Assembly: GCA_038249115.1 (NCBI GenBank)
Contig: JBBRWQ010000004.1
Coordinates: forward strand, 13,080 to 77,079
DNA: 64,000 nt
Source: UBA4719 sp038249115
GTDB taxonomy: Bacteria; Actinomycetota; Actinomycetes; Actinomycetales; Dermatophilaceae
Reading direction: 5' to 3'
Part shown: piece by piece, positions 51,794 through 60,103 of the stretch
How positions within the stretch are numbered: the stretch's first letter is position 1
Layout: each line of letters starts with the position of its first letter
Made by a program: the position numbers and the translations under genes
The notes under the pieces: generated by a model
What the model was told of the DNA's origin: nothing
Seen by the model: only the letters and a program-made list of their open reading frames with translations
Database searches by the model: none

Positions 51794-52795
51794 ATGCGCA
51801 TCGGGTTGGTTGGAGTCGGCCGCATCGGGGCTTTCCATGCCGCCACCCTCAAGGGGCTGGCCGGCGTCGAACAGGTGGTCGTCACCGACTCGGACGATGC
51901 GCGCGCGCGGGCCGTGGCCAAGGAGCTCGGCCTCGAAGTCACCACCGATGTCGAGGCCCTGCTTGAGTCCGGACTTGACGGGTTTGCCATCTGTGCACCC
52001 ACCAGTGCGCACGCCGAGCTGATCGAGCGTGCCCAGGATGCGGGGCTGACGACATTCTGCGAAAAGCCGGTCGCTGCCGACCTGCAGGGCACCCGGCGGA
52101 TCGCCGAGCGGGTGGCCGCCGGAAAGGTGCCGGTCCACATCGGCTTTCAGCGTCGCTTCGACGCCGGCTTCCGCGCCGCCCGTGACGCCGTGACCAGTGG
52201 CAGCCTGGGCTGGATCCACACGATCCGGGCCAACACCAGCGATGCCGCCCCGCCGCATGCGTCGTACATCCCGACCTCGGGTGGCTTCTTTCGCGACTGC
52301 AGCATCCACGACTTCGACGCGGTCCGGTTCGTCACCGGCCGCGAGGTGGTCAGTGTCTACGCCGTCGGCGAGAACCGCGGGGCGACGTTCTTCGCCGAGT
52401 CCGGTGACTTCGACTCTGCCGCTGCCGTGCTCACCCTGGATGACGACACCATCGCCCTCATCTCCGGCTCGCGCTACAACGCCCGAGGCTACGACGTAAG
52501 GCTGGAAGCGTTGGGCAGCAAGGACTCCATCTGCGTCGGGATGGACGACCGGCTGCCGCTGCGCTCGCTCGAGGCCGGCGTCCAGTTCCCGGGCGGCAAG
52601 CCGTACGCCGACTTCATGGAGCGATTCCGCCAGGCCTATGTCGATGAGATGGTTGCCTTCACGGAGCTCGTCGGCGGCCGGATCGAGACGCCATGCTCGG
52701 TGCAGGATGGCCTGCAGGCGTTCCTTGTTGCCGAGGCGTGCGCCCTGTCGCGACGCGAGGGTCGGCCGGTTCGCATGGACGAGGTGGGCCGATGA
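51794..52795 (+). CDS. iolG: Inositol 2-dehydrogenase (Gfo/Idh/MocA family)
   Basis: 333 residues. NAD Rossmann motif RIGLVGVGRIGAFHAATL; FCEKPVAADLQGT with the catalytic Lys; the DxxxH pair in FRDCSIHDFDAVRF. It oxidises myo-inositol to 2-keto-myo-inositol, the first step of inositol catabolism. Assignment as IolG rests on the operon (iolE, C, B, D follow with 4-base overlaps). Related polyols could also be used. The gene starts just after an inverted repeat. Confidence 0.88.
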   Translation: MRIGLVGVGRIGAFHAATLKGLAGVEQVVVTDSDDARARAVAKELGLEVTTDVEALLESGLDGFAICAPTSAHAELIERAQDAGLTTFCEKPVAADLQGTRRIAERVAAGKVPVHIGFQRRFDAGFRAARDAVTSGSLGWIHTIRANTSDAAPPHASYIPTSGGFFRDCSIHDFDAVRFVTGREVVSVYAVGENRGATFFAESGDFDSAAAVLTLDDDTIALISGSRYNARGYDVRLEALGSKDSICVGMDDRLPLRSLEAGVQFPGGKPYADFMERFRQAYVDEMVAFTELVGGRIETPCSVQDGLQAFLVAEACALSRREGRPVRMDEVGR

Positions 52796-53682
52796 CGACG
52801 TTCGACGAACGGATCGCAGGCGCGCCGATCTCGTGGGGTGTCTGCGAGGTGCCCGGCTGGGGCTGGCAGATCGACGCTGCGACGGTGCTCGGGCAGATGC
52901 GCGAGGTCGGCCTGGGCGCGACCGAATTCGGACCTGACGGCTTCCTGCCCGATGAGCCGGAAGACAAAGCCAAGACGTTGGCGGACATGGGGTTACGGGC
53001 TGTCGGTGGCTTCGTTCCTGTCCTGCTGCATGACCCCATGCACGACCCGGTGCCTGAGATTGAACGGGCACTCGGGGGATTCATCGCCGCCGGCGCAGGC
53101 ACTCTTGTCCTTGCCGCTGCGACCGGGACCGATGGGTATGACGAGCGGCCGGCCCTCGACGACTCCCGCTGGCAGACCCTGCTCGCCAACCTCGACCGGC
53201 TCGACCTGGTTGCCAGCGGGGCCGGGATCACGGCGACCCTTCACCCGCATATCGGCACGATGGTCGAGACTACGGAGGATGTCGAACGCGTCCTCGCTGG
53301 CAGCCGGATCGGGCTGTGCCTGGACACCGGTCACCTGCTCATCGGCGGCGCCGACCCGGTGGCCCTTGCGGCCAGACACGCGCCACGGATCCGGCATACG
53401 CACCTCAAAGATGTGGATGCGGCCTGGGCCAAGCGGGTGCAGTCTGGTGAGGTGACCTACACCGAAGCGGTTCGTCAGGGCATGTATCGCCCGCTGGGTC
53501 AGGGCGACGTGGACATCGCCGCGATCGTCGGGTCGCTGGAGGGCGCGGGGTATGGCGGGTGGTACGTCCTCGAGCAGGACACCATCTTGACCGGGCCACC
53601 CGGCGTCGGCGAGCCCGGTCCGGTGGCCGACGTACGGGCCAGCATCGAGCATCTGCGCGGCGTCGCCCGGAGCCTGGCATGA
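52792..53682 (+). CDS. iolE: IolE-like 2-keto-myo-inositol dehydratase (sugar phosphate isomerase/epimerase family)
   Basis: 296 residues from ATG 52792, overlapping iolG by ATGA. TIM-barrel AP-endonuclease-2 family: GAPISWGVCEVPGWGWQI, TEFGPDGFLP, LHPHIGTMVETTEDV, GLCLDTGHLLIGG, IRHTHLKDVDAAWA, GWYVLEQDTIL with the metal-binding His/Glu/Asp residues. It is the only barrel enzyme in the operon, so the IolE dehydration step is the best fit; an IolI isomerase role is the alternative. Confidence 0.72.
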   Translation: MTTFDERIAGAPISWGVCEVPGWGWQIDAATVLGQMREVGLGATEFGPDGFLPDEPEDKAKTLADMGLRAVGGFVPVLLHDPMHDPVPEIERALGGFIAAGAGTLVLAAATGTDGYDERPALDDSRWQTLLANLDRLDLVASGAGITATLHPHIGTMVETTEDVERVLAGSRIGLCLDTGHLLIGGADPVALAARHAPRIRHTHLKDVDAAWAKRVQSGEVTYTEAVRQGMYRPLGQGDVDIAAIVGSLEGAGYGGWYVLEQDTILTGPPGVGEPGPVADVRASIEHLRGVARSLA

Positions 53683-54707
53683 GCGACAAGGCACTTCCCT
53701 TCGACGTGCTCACGATCGGGCGGGTTGGCGTCGATCTGTATCCGCTGCAGTCGGATACGCACCTGCAGGACGTTGAGACGTTCGGCAAGTTCCTCGGCGG
53801 CAGTCCGACCAACGTCGCTGTGGCAGCGGCTCGGCACGGACGGCGTACTGCGGTGATCACCCGCACCGGACGCGACCCATTCGGCACGTTCATCCACCAG
53901 GCCCTGCGAGACCTTGACGTCGATGACCGGTTCGTCTCTGGGGTTGATGACCTGCCCACCCCGATCACGTTCTGCGAGATCTTCCCGCCCGACAGCTTTC
54001 CGCTGTACTTCTACCGCTACCCAGTCGCCCCGGATCTGCAGATCCAGGCCTCCGAGATCGACCTGGGCGCCGTGCGTTCTGCCTCGGTCTACTGGTCCAC
54101 GGTGACCGGACTGTCAGAAGATCCGAGCCGCACCGCGCACTTCGCCGCGTGGGAGGCACGCGGGCGGGAGCCGCTGACCATCCTCGACCTGGACTACCGC
54201 CCGATGTTCTGGCATGACCCCGACGAGGCCCGGCCGCAGATAGACCGCGCACTGTCGATGGTGACCGTTGCAGTCGGCAACCTGCAGGAGTGCGAGGTTG
54301 CCGTGGGCGAGAGCGACCCTGACCGGGCGGCAGAGGCGTTGCTGGACAAGGGAATCGAACTGGCCATCGTCAAACGGGGCCCCCAGGGTGTGCTGGCCCG
54401 AACCCGCAGCCAGCGCGTCGAGGTCGAGCCGATTCAGGTCGAGGTGGTCAACGGTCTCGGCTCAGGTGATGCCTTCGGCGGGGCGCTCTGTCATGGGCTG
54501 TTGGCCGACTGGCCCCTCGAACGCGTGATCAGGTTTTCCAGCGCTGCCGGGGCGATCGTTGCCTCGCGACTGGAGTGCTCGACCGCCATGCCGACCACCC
54601 GCGAGGTCGAGGACCTCATGTTTGGGCGGCCCACTGGCGGGCATGTCGATGACGTAGCGGCCGCGGTCGACGCGGTCGTCGAACTGATGCAGGGAGGCGC
54701 GTCATGA
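53679..54707 (+). CDS. iolC: 5-dehydro-2-deoxygluconokinase
   Basis: 342 residues from ATG 53679 (ATGA overlap with iolE). PfkB/ribokinase family: N-terminal FDVLTIGRVGVDLYPLQ, FLGGSPTNVAVAAARHG, and C-terminal catalytic NGLGSGDAFGGALCHGLL with the base Asp. It phosphorylates 2-deoxy-5-keto-D-gluconate late in the pathway. The stop overlaps iolB. The single-domain kinase is not fused to the DUF2090 aldolase seen in some species, so the IolJ aldolase must come from elsewhere. Confidence 0.88.
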   Translation: MSDKALPFDVLTIGRVGVDLYPLQSDTHLQDVETFGKFLGGSPTNVAVAAARHGRRTAVITRTGRDPFGTFIHQALRDLDVDDRFVSGVDDLPTPITFCEIFPPDSFPLYFYRYPVAPDLQIQASEIDLGAVRSASVYWSTVTGLSEDPSRTAHFAAWEARGREPLTILDLDYRPMFWHDPDEARPQIDRALSMVTVAVGNLQECEVAVGESDPDRAAEALLDKGIELAIVKRGPQGVLARTRSQRVEVEPIQVEVVNGLGSGDAFGGALCHGLLADWPLERVIRFSSAAGAIVASRLECSTAMPTTREVEDLMFGRPTGGHVDDVAAAVDAVVELMQGGAS

Positions 54708-55585
54708 GTAAGTGGTATCGACCGGCAGGTTCGGCCAGCCGTCCAGGTTTCGACGTGGCGATCGATACACGAGAGGAGGACTGGGACCACGCCGGCCTTT
54801 ATGTTGTGACGCTGGCCGCCGGTGAGTCGCGGGTCATCGCGGGCGGCCAGCATGAATGGCTGGTCCTGCCGCTGTCCGGTCAGGTTCGGGTCGAGTGCGC
54901 GGGCAAGCTGCTGCTGCTCGCCGGGCGCCCAGGGCCGTTTGAGGGACTGACGGACTACGCCTACGTGCCGGTGTCGTCGAGGTTCACCATCACCAGCCCA
55001 TCTGGTGGGCGCATCGCCCTACCTCATGCGACCGCCTCAAAAGTATTACCGTTCAGACGGATCCCCGTCGAAGAGACCGTTGTCGAGATGCGTGGTGCCG
55101 GAAACTGCTCACGCCAGGTCAACAACTTTGGAACCCCTTCGGTGCTCGATGCCGAATCGATCATTGCCTGTGAGGTGCTCACCCCGGCGGGCAACTGGTC
55201 GTCGTATCCGCCACACAAGCACGATGAGCGCCGTCAGGACCACGAGAGCGTCCTCGAGGAGATCTACTACTTCGAGATGCGCGCCGACGCAACTGCGCCG
55301 AAGGGGGCCAAACCCTTTGGCTACCAACGGGTCTATGGCACCAAGGACCGGCAGATCAACGTCATGGCGGAAGTGCGCAGTGGTGACGTGGTCATGGTCC
55401 CGCATGGCTGGCACGGTCCATCGATGGCACCCCCCGGCTACGACATGTACTACCTCAACGTGATGGCCGGTCCCGGACCACGCCGCGAGTGGTTGGTCAC
55501 CGAAGACCCCAGCCATGCCTGGGTGACCACGGCCTGGGCTTCCCAGAAGATTGATCCCCGGCTGCCGTTCGGTGGCCGCGGGTGA
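54704..55585 (+). CDS. iolB: 5-deoxy-glucuronate isomerase
   Basis: 293 residues, ATG overlapping iolC. Double cupin: first half HEWLVLPLSGQVRVECAGK; second half with the metal site YPPHKHDERRQDHESVLEEI, and GDVVMVPHGWHGPSMAPPGY. It turns 5-deoxy-glucuronate into 2-deoxy-5-keto-gluconate. Length matches IolB (~270-300). The stop overlaps the iolD GTG. Confidence 0.93.
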   Translation: MSKWYRPAGSASRPGFDVAIDTREEDWDHAGLYVVTLAAGESRVIAGGQHEWLVLPLSGQVRVECAGKLLLLAGRPGPFEGLTDYAYVPVSSRFTITSPSGGRIALPHATASKVLPFRRIPVEETVVEMRGAGNCSRQVNNFGTPSVLDAESIIACEVLTPAGNWSSYPPHKHDERRQDHESVLEEIYYFEMRADATAPKGAKPFGYQRVYGTKDRQINVMAEVRSGDVVMVPHGWHGPSMAPPGYDMYYLNVMAGPGPRREWLVTEDPSHAWVTTAWASQKIDPRLPFGGRG

Positions 55586-57501
55586 GCCAGACGATCCGGC
55601 TCACGGTTGCCCAGGCTGCCGTGAGGTTCCTCGCGTGCCAGTACTCCGAACGCGACGGGATCCGGCATCGGCTGATCGAAGGCTGTTTCGGAATCGTCGG
55701 CCACGGCAACATCGCCGGTCTCGGCCAGGCGCTGATGCAGATGGAGCGCGAGCACGAGCTCGGCCCCGACGGTGGTCAGGACGCTCTGCGCTTCTACCAG
55801 TGCCGCAACGAACAGGCCATGGTGCACACTGCGGTCGGCTTCTCGAAGATGCGTCATCGGCTGCAGACCATGGCGTGCACGACGTCGGTGGGCCCTGGTG
55901 CCACCAATCTGGTCACCGGGGCTGCACTCGCGACGATCAACCGGGTTCCCGTGTTGTTGTTACCCGGCGACGTCTTCGCAACCCGGGCCAGCGGCACCGT
56001 CCTGCAACAGCTGGAGTCTCCGCGCGGCCACGACATCTCGGTCAACGACACGCTGCGGCCGGTGTCGGTCTTCTTCGACCGGGTATGGCGGCCGGAGCAG
56101 CTCCCTTCTGTGTTGCTCGGGGCGATGCGCGCACTGACCGACCCGGTGAACACGGGGGCGGTCACCATCGCCCTGCCGCAGGACGTCCAGGCCGAGGCCT
56201 GGGACTGGCCGGTCGAGCTGTTCGACACTCGTGTCTGGCACGTCGCCCGGCCGTTGCCCGAGGCGTCCGTTCTCATGGAGGCAGTGGCCGCGATCAGGGC
56301 GTCCCAGCGCCCGTTGATCGTCGCCGGCGGCGGCGTTGGCTACTCCGAGGCCACGGAGGCATTGCGCCAGTTCGCTGAAGCCACAGGCATACCTGTGGCC
56401 GAGACGCAGGCGGGCAAGGGCTCTCTGGCCTGGGATCACCCGCAGTCGGTCGGCGCAGTTGGGTCGACCGGCAGCAGCGCTGCCAACGCTCTGGCAGCCG
56501 AGGCCGATCTGGTGATCGGCCTCGGCACCCGCTGGAGCGACTTCATGACCGCGTCGATGAGCGCGTTCGGCGACCCCAACGTCACGTTCGTCAACATCAA
56601 TGTGGCGGCCCTCGACGGGCACAAGCTCTCAGGCCTGTCTCTGGTCGCAGATGCCCGGGAAGCGTTGCAGGCGTTGATGACCCATCTCAGCGGGTGGCGA
56701 GCTGACCCGGCGTACACGCGTCGGGCGAGTGACCTGGCCCACGTGTGGGACGGAGCAGTGGAAGCGGCCTACAACCCTGGCGGCGACCCGGACATCGCCC
56801 CGAGCCAGAGTCAGGTGATCGGCACGGTCAACGACCTGTGCGGTCCTCGTGACGTCGTCGTGTGCGCTGCCGGCTCGATGCCCGGCGACCTGCACAAGAT
56901 GTGGCGCACGAGCGACGTCATGGGATATCAGGTGGAGTACGGCTACTCGTGCATGGGTTATGAGATAGCCGGGGGGCTCGGGGTCAAGATGGCCGTGCCC
57001 GACCGTGAGGTCATCGTCATGGTGGGCGACGGATCCTATCTGATGATGGCCCAGGAGATTGTCACTGCGGTGCAGGAGGGCATCAAGCTGGTCGTGGTGG
57101 TGGTGCAGAACCACGGCTTCGCCTCGATCGGCGCATTGTCGGAAACCGTTGGTGTGCCAGGGTTTGGCACCAGCCATCGCTACCGCGGTGATACGGGACA
57201 CCTCGACGGGGACATCCTGCCGGTCGACCTGGCCGCCAACGCTGCCAGTCTCGGTGCACAGGTCCTGCGCGCCGACACGTTCGGCGCGTTCCGGCAGTGC
57301 CTCAGCCAGGCGTTGGGGGCCACCGGAACCACAGTCGTTCACGTGGAGTGCGCATTGGCGACCGGATCGCCGTCGAGTCAGTCGTGGTGGGACGTTCCCG
57401 TCGCCGAGGTCTCCACCCAGGCGGTTACCCGCGCGGCCCGGACGGCATACGAGCAGGCAAAGATCGGCCAGCGGAGCCACCTGAGCCCCTTCAACGGCTG
57501 A
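55582..57501 (+). CDS. iolD: 3D-(3,5/4)-trihydroxycyclohexane-1,2-dione acylhydrolase (IolD)
   Basis: 639 residues from GTG 55582 (GTGA overlap). ThDP-dependent, acetolactate-synthase-like: TTSVGPGATNLVTGAALATI, LVIGLGTRWSDFMTASM, and the ThDP/Mg motif VMVGDGSYLMMAQEIVTAVQ...VVVQNHGF. It hydrolytically opens the inositol-derived ring. It is last in the operon; the remaining steps (IolJ aldolase, IolA dehydrogenase), a transporter and an operon-specific regulator are not in this window. Convergent with the MATE gene, 7 bases away, leaving no room for a separate terminator. Confidence 0.93.
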   Translation: MSQTIRLTVAQAAVRFLACQYSERDGIRHRLIEGCFGIVGHGNIAGLGQALMQMEREHELGPDGGQDALRFYQCRNEQAMVHTAVGFSKMRHRLQTMACTTSVGPGATNLVTGAALATINRVPVLLLPGDVFATRASGTVLQQLESPRGHDISVNDTLRPVSVFFDRVWRPEQLPSVLLGAMRALTDPVNTGAVTIALPQDVQAEAWDWPVELFDTRVWHVARPLPEASVLMEAVAAIRASQRPLIVAGGGVGYSEATEALRQFAEATGIPVAETQAGKGSLAWDHPQSVGAVGSTGSSAANALAAEADLVIGLGTRWSDFMTASMSAFGDPNVTFVNINVAALDGHKLSGLSLVADAREALQALMTHLSGWRADPAYTRRASDLAHVWDGAVEAAYNPGGDPDIAPSQSQVIGTVNDLCGPRDVVVCAAGSMPGDLHKMWRTSDVMGYQVEYGYSCMGYEIAGGLGVKMAVPDREVIVMVGDGSYLMMAQEIVTAVQEGIKLVVVVVQNHGFASIGALSETVGVPGFGTSHRYRGDTGHLDGDILPVDLAANAASLGAQVLRADTFGAFRQCLSQALGATGTTVVHVECALATGSPSSQSWWDVPVAEVSTQAVTRAARTAYEQAKIGQRSHLSPFNG

Positions 57502-57508
57502 GCAGACG

Positions 57509-58906
57509 TCAGCGGGCTGCGCCAGTGATCAGCCACGCGTCGCCGTGGGCGCGCCAGCCCAGGGCAGCCCCCCGCATCAACATGAAGGCGACAAACGTCA
57601 GCCAGAGGACGGTCATCGCATGGCCCTGCGCGGCAACGGAATTCGCCCCGGCCAGCACTGGCTGCTCGGTAGCGCGAACCACCAGGATCAGCGGCAGATA
57701 GAGGACGAGGAGACCGACCTGGGCCTTCGCGAGCCACCAGCCGTCGCCGGCCCCGATGAGCACCCCGTCCAACACGAAGACGAAGCCAGAGATCGGCTGT
57801 GCAACGGCAACCACGATCAGAGCAGCGGCCAGCGCCGCCTGCACAGCCGGGTCGGAGGTGAAAAGCGGGGGTATGAGCGAATGCGTTGCCAGCACGAGGA
57901 TTCCGAGCACAGTGCCACCGATGACGCCCCACCACAACATGGTGCGCGTGGCTTCGCGAGCCCCGGCGACATCGCCGGCGCCCAGGGCCTTGCCGGTCAG
58001 CGCCTGGCCGGCGATCGCCAGAGCGTCCAGGGCGAAGACCAGGAAGGTCCACACGGTGGCGGATACCTGGTAAGCCGCAAGGGGTACGTCCCCCAGGCCG
58101 GCCGCGACCCAGGTCGTCACCAGAAGGACGACTCGAAGGGCGAGGGTCCTGACGAGCAGGGGCACGCCGTCAAGAGCCGCCTTCAGAACCCGAGCCGGAT
58201 GCGGGCGCAGGCCTGCACCGAGCCGACGGGCGCGGCGCACGACGACGATGACGAGGGCGGACGCCATACCGGACTGGGCCATAACCGTGCCGAGGGCAGA
58301 ACCCGCAATGCCCATGTGCAGGCCGTAGACGAAGAGCAGGTTGAGCGCGATGTTGCTGCTGAATCCGACGACGGATGCGACCAATGGCGTTCTCGTGTCC
58401 TGCAGTCCGCGCAGGACTCCGGTCACTGCCAGAACGACCAGCATCGACGGTATGCCGATCGCCGACACCCGCAGGTACGTCACCGCCTGCGCCAAGGCGG
58501 CCGGGGATGCCCCGAAGACAGCGCACAGTGGTTCAGCAAACACGGCGACGAGTACTCCGGTCACGATGCCGATCGCGACCGCCAGCCACATCCCGTCCAC
58601 GCCGGCTCCGACGGCACCTTGTTCAGAACCGGCTCCGACCTGTCGGGCGACGATCGAGGTCGTCCCGTAGGCGAGGAAGACGAAGATGTTGGCGGCAGTG
58701 AGCAGCGCTGCGCTGGCGACGCCGAGCCCGGCCAGCTGGATCGTGCCCAGGTGTCCGATGATCGCCGAGTCGGCCAGCAGGAAGAGTGGCTCCGCTACGA
58801 GGGCGAGAAACGCAGGGACGGCCAGGCGCAGGATCTCACGCCGCTGGCCGCCATTCTGGCCGGGGGACTCGCGGGGATCGCCCGACAAGTACCGATTGCG
58901 GTTCAC
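57509..58906 (-). CDS. MATE-family efflux transporter (DinF-like)
   Basis: 465 residues, about twelve membrane helices. Typical segments: ILRLAVPAFLALVAEPLFLL, ADSAIIGHLGTIQLAGLGVA, AVGAGVDGMWLAVAIGIVTG, IGIPSMLVVLAVTGVLRGLQD (the MATE G-x-L-R-G-x-Q-D signature) and a C-terminal repeat of the same fold. It exports organic cations or drugs using an ion gradient; substrate unknown. It is the gene normally found near rplI-dnaB in Actinobacteria. GTG start with only a weak ribosome site. Confidence 0.9.
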   Translation of the reverse strand: MNRNRYLSGDPRESPGQNGGQRREILRLAVPAFLALVAEPLFLLADSAIIGHLGTIQLAGLGVASAALLTAANIFVFLAYGTTSIVARQVGAGSEQGAVGAGVDGMWLAVAIGIVTGVLVAVFAEPLCAVFGASPAALAQAVTYLRVSAIGIPSMLVVLAVTGVLRGLQDTRTPLVASVVGFSSNIALNLLFVYGLHMGIAGSALGTVMAQSGMASALVIVVVRRARRLGAGLRPHPARVLKAALDGVPLLVRTLALRVVLLVTTWVAAGLGDVPLAAYQVSATVWTFLVFALDALAIAGQALTGKALGAGDVAGAREATRTMLWWGVIGGTVLGILVLATHSLIPPLFTSDPAVQAALAAALIVVAVAQPISGFVFVLDGVLIGAGDGWWLAKAQVGLLVLYLPLILVVRATEQPVLAGANSVAAQGHAMTVLWLTFVAFMLMRGAALGWRAHGDAWLITGAAR

Positions 58907-58987
58907 CCTCGCAGACTAAAGGTCGGGCGAATATCTCCGAAGCCAGCGGTATGCCGCGGTCGCGGGCCTCGATGCTGGCACCGGCCG

Positions 58988-59714
58988 TCACGCCAGGTTC
59001 TTGAGCGCCTCCCTCCGGGAGAGCGATGAGAGCTGGGGGCTGAGTTGTTCGACGGTGCGACGAACCCAGTCGGCGGCCTCGTTGCCGGAATGGGCGTACT
59101 GATGCAGCGACCAGCCAATTGCCTTGCGAATGAAGAACTCTCGGTCGGTCACGTTGGGCGTGATGCAGTCGAGGAGGAGGAGGGGTAGGTCAGTCTCGTC
59201 CTTGCTCGAGAGCTGACTGAGGATGGCAGCCCGGCGCACCCACATGTTGTCCGTGATCGCCCATGAACGCATCCGTTCTGCTTCGGTCTCGGGGTGTGCC
59301 CGAAGGACCGGCCCGACCCGGCGGGCGGCGATCTCATCCACGAAGTCCCACCACGCGCCCGTTTCGATCAGATAGCGATAGAGGGGCATGGCCTGGCAGT
59401 CCTGCGCCCACGACCGATACAAGGCGGTGCCCGGAGATGGCCAGCGCGGCGTAACGCTCCTCCCGGAACTGCGCGCCGTCCCAGAGCCTGCGAATCGTCG
59501 CCTCCCACTCGTCGCGGGCGAGCAGGCGGTATGCCGGGTCGGCCAGGAGCGGCTTCAGTGTGGCTTTGAGGTGAGGCGCGCGAATGCCACGGAAGGGCAT
59601 CGTGGATTTCATGTATGCCTGCTGGCCCCTGGCCCGGTCGGGGTCACCAACCTGCTCCAGCACCCGGCATACGGCATCGACCAGGTCGCCTCGCACCAGC
59701 CCCGTCACGTTCAC
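58988..59714 (-). pseudogene. alkD: AlkD-type DNA alkylation repair protein, split by a single-base frameshift
   Basis: Two overlapping frames make one protein. The first (from 59714) reads the N-terminal HEAT repeats (YMKSTMPFRGIRAPHLKATL; REERYAALAISGHR). At about 59420-59428 one extra base shifts the frame, and the second continues YRSWAQDCQAMPLYRYLIET, GAWWDFVDEIAARRVG to the end (ITDNMWVRRAAILSQL, FFIRKAIGWSLHQYA). Total span of 727 bases is 242 codons plus one base. Removing one C at the junction gives an intact ~241-residue DNA-alkylation glycosylase. It could be a true pseudogene or a sequencing error. Confidence 0.85.
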
Positions 59715-59791
59715 AACCTAAGATCTGCGGCCTGTCCGTGTCACTGCGGGACACGTGGGACGGCGCGCCGTCGAGACACCGAAACTATCTT

Positions 59792-59921
59792 TTGTCCACA
59801 GGGGTGTGGACCATGTATCTGCAGTTCAGCCTGCGTAGAGCGTGCTGTCGACAACGAAACTCACCGTGTTGTCCACAGGGTGTGCACACCCTCGAGCGGC
59901 GTGGTGCACAGGTTGTCCCCA
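59792..59921. promoter_or_regulatory. DnaA boxes and palindrome upstream of dnaB
   Basis: The 389-base alkD-dnaB spacer (59715-60103) contains no gene but has exact DnaA boxes TTGTCCACA at 59792-59800 and 59869-59877, one-mismatch boxes at 59805-59813 (minus) and 59913-59921, and a perfect 16-base palindrome AGGGTGTGCACACCCT at 59877-59892. It probably controls dnaB. Confidence 0.6.
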
Positions 59922-60103
59922 CGATGTGCACAGCCCCCGTTTGAGTCCTCAGCCAGACCGCAATAGCGTGGCTGATTCGTACCGATCTCTGCGCGGACGA
60001 TAGCCCGGTCTGGACGGTTTTGGGGCTGTCAGACCCAGATGGTGTGCTGGTTGTAGTTCGGGTTGTGGTTTGTGTTGCAGGGTCGGTATCGGAGGGGACG
60101 CGC

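Noticed and set aside
57545..59029. 494-codon plus-strand open frame opposite the MATE gene
   Set aside because: Polar, repetitive antisense composition; the minus strand encodes clear membrane helices with the MATE signature.
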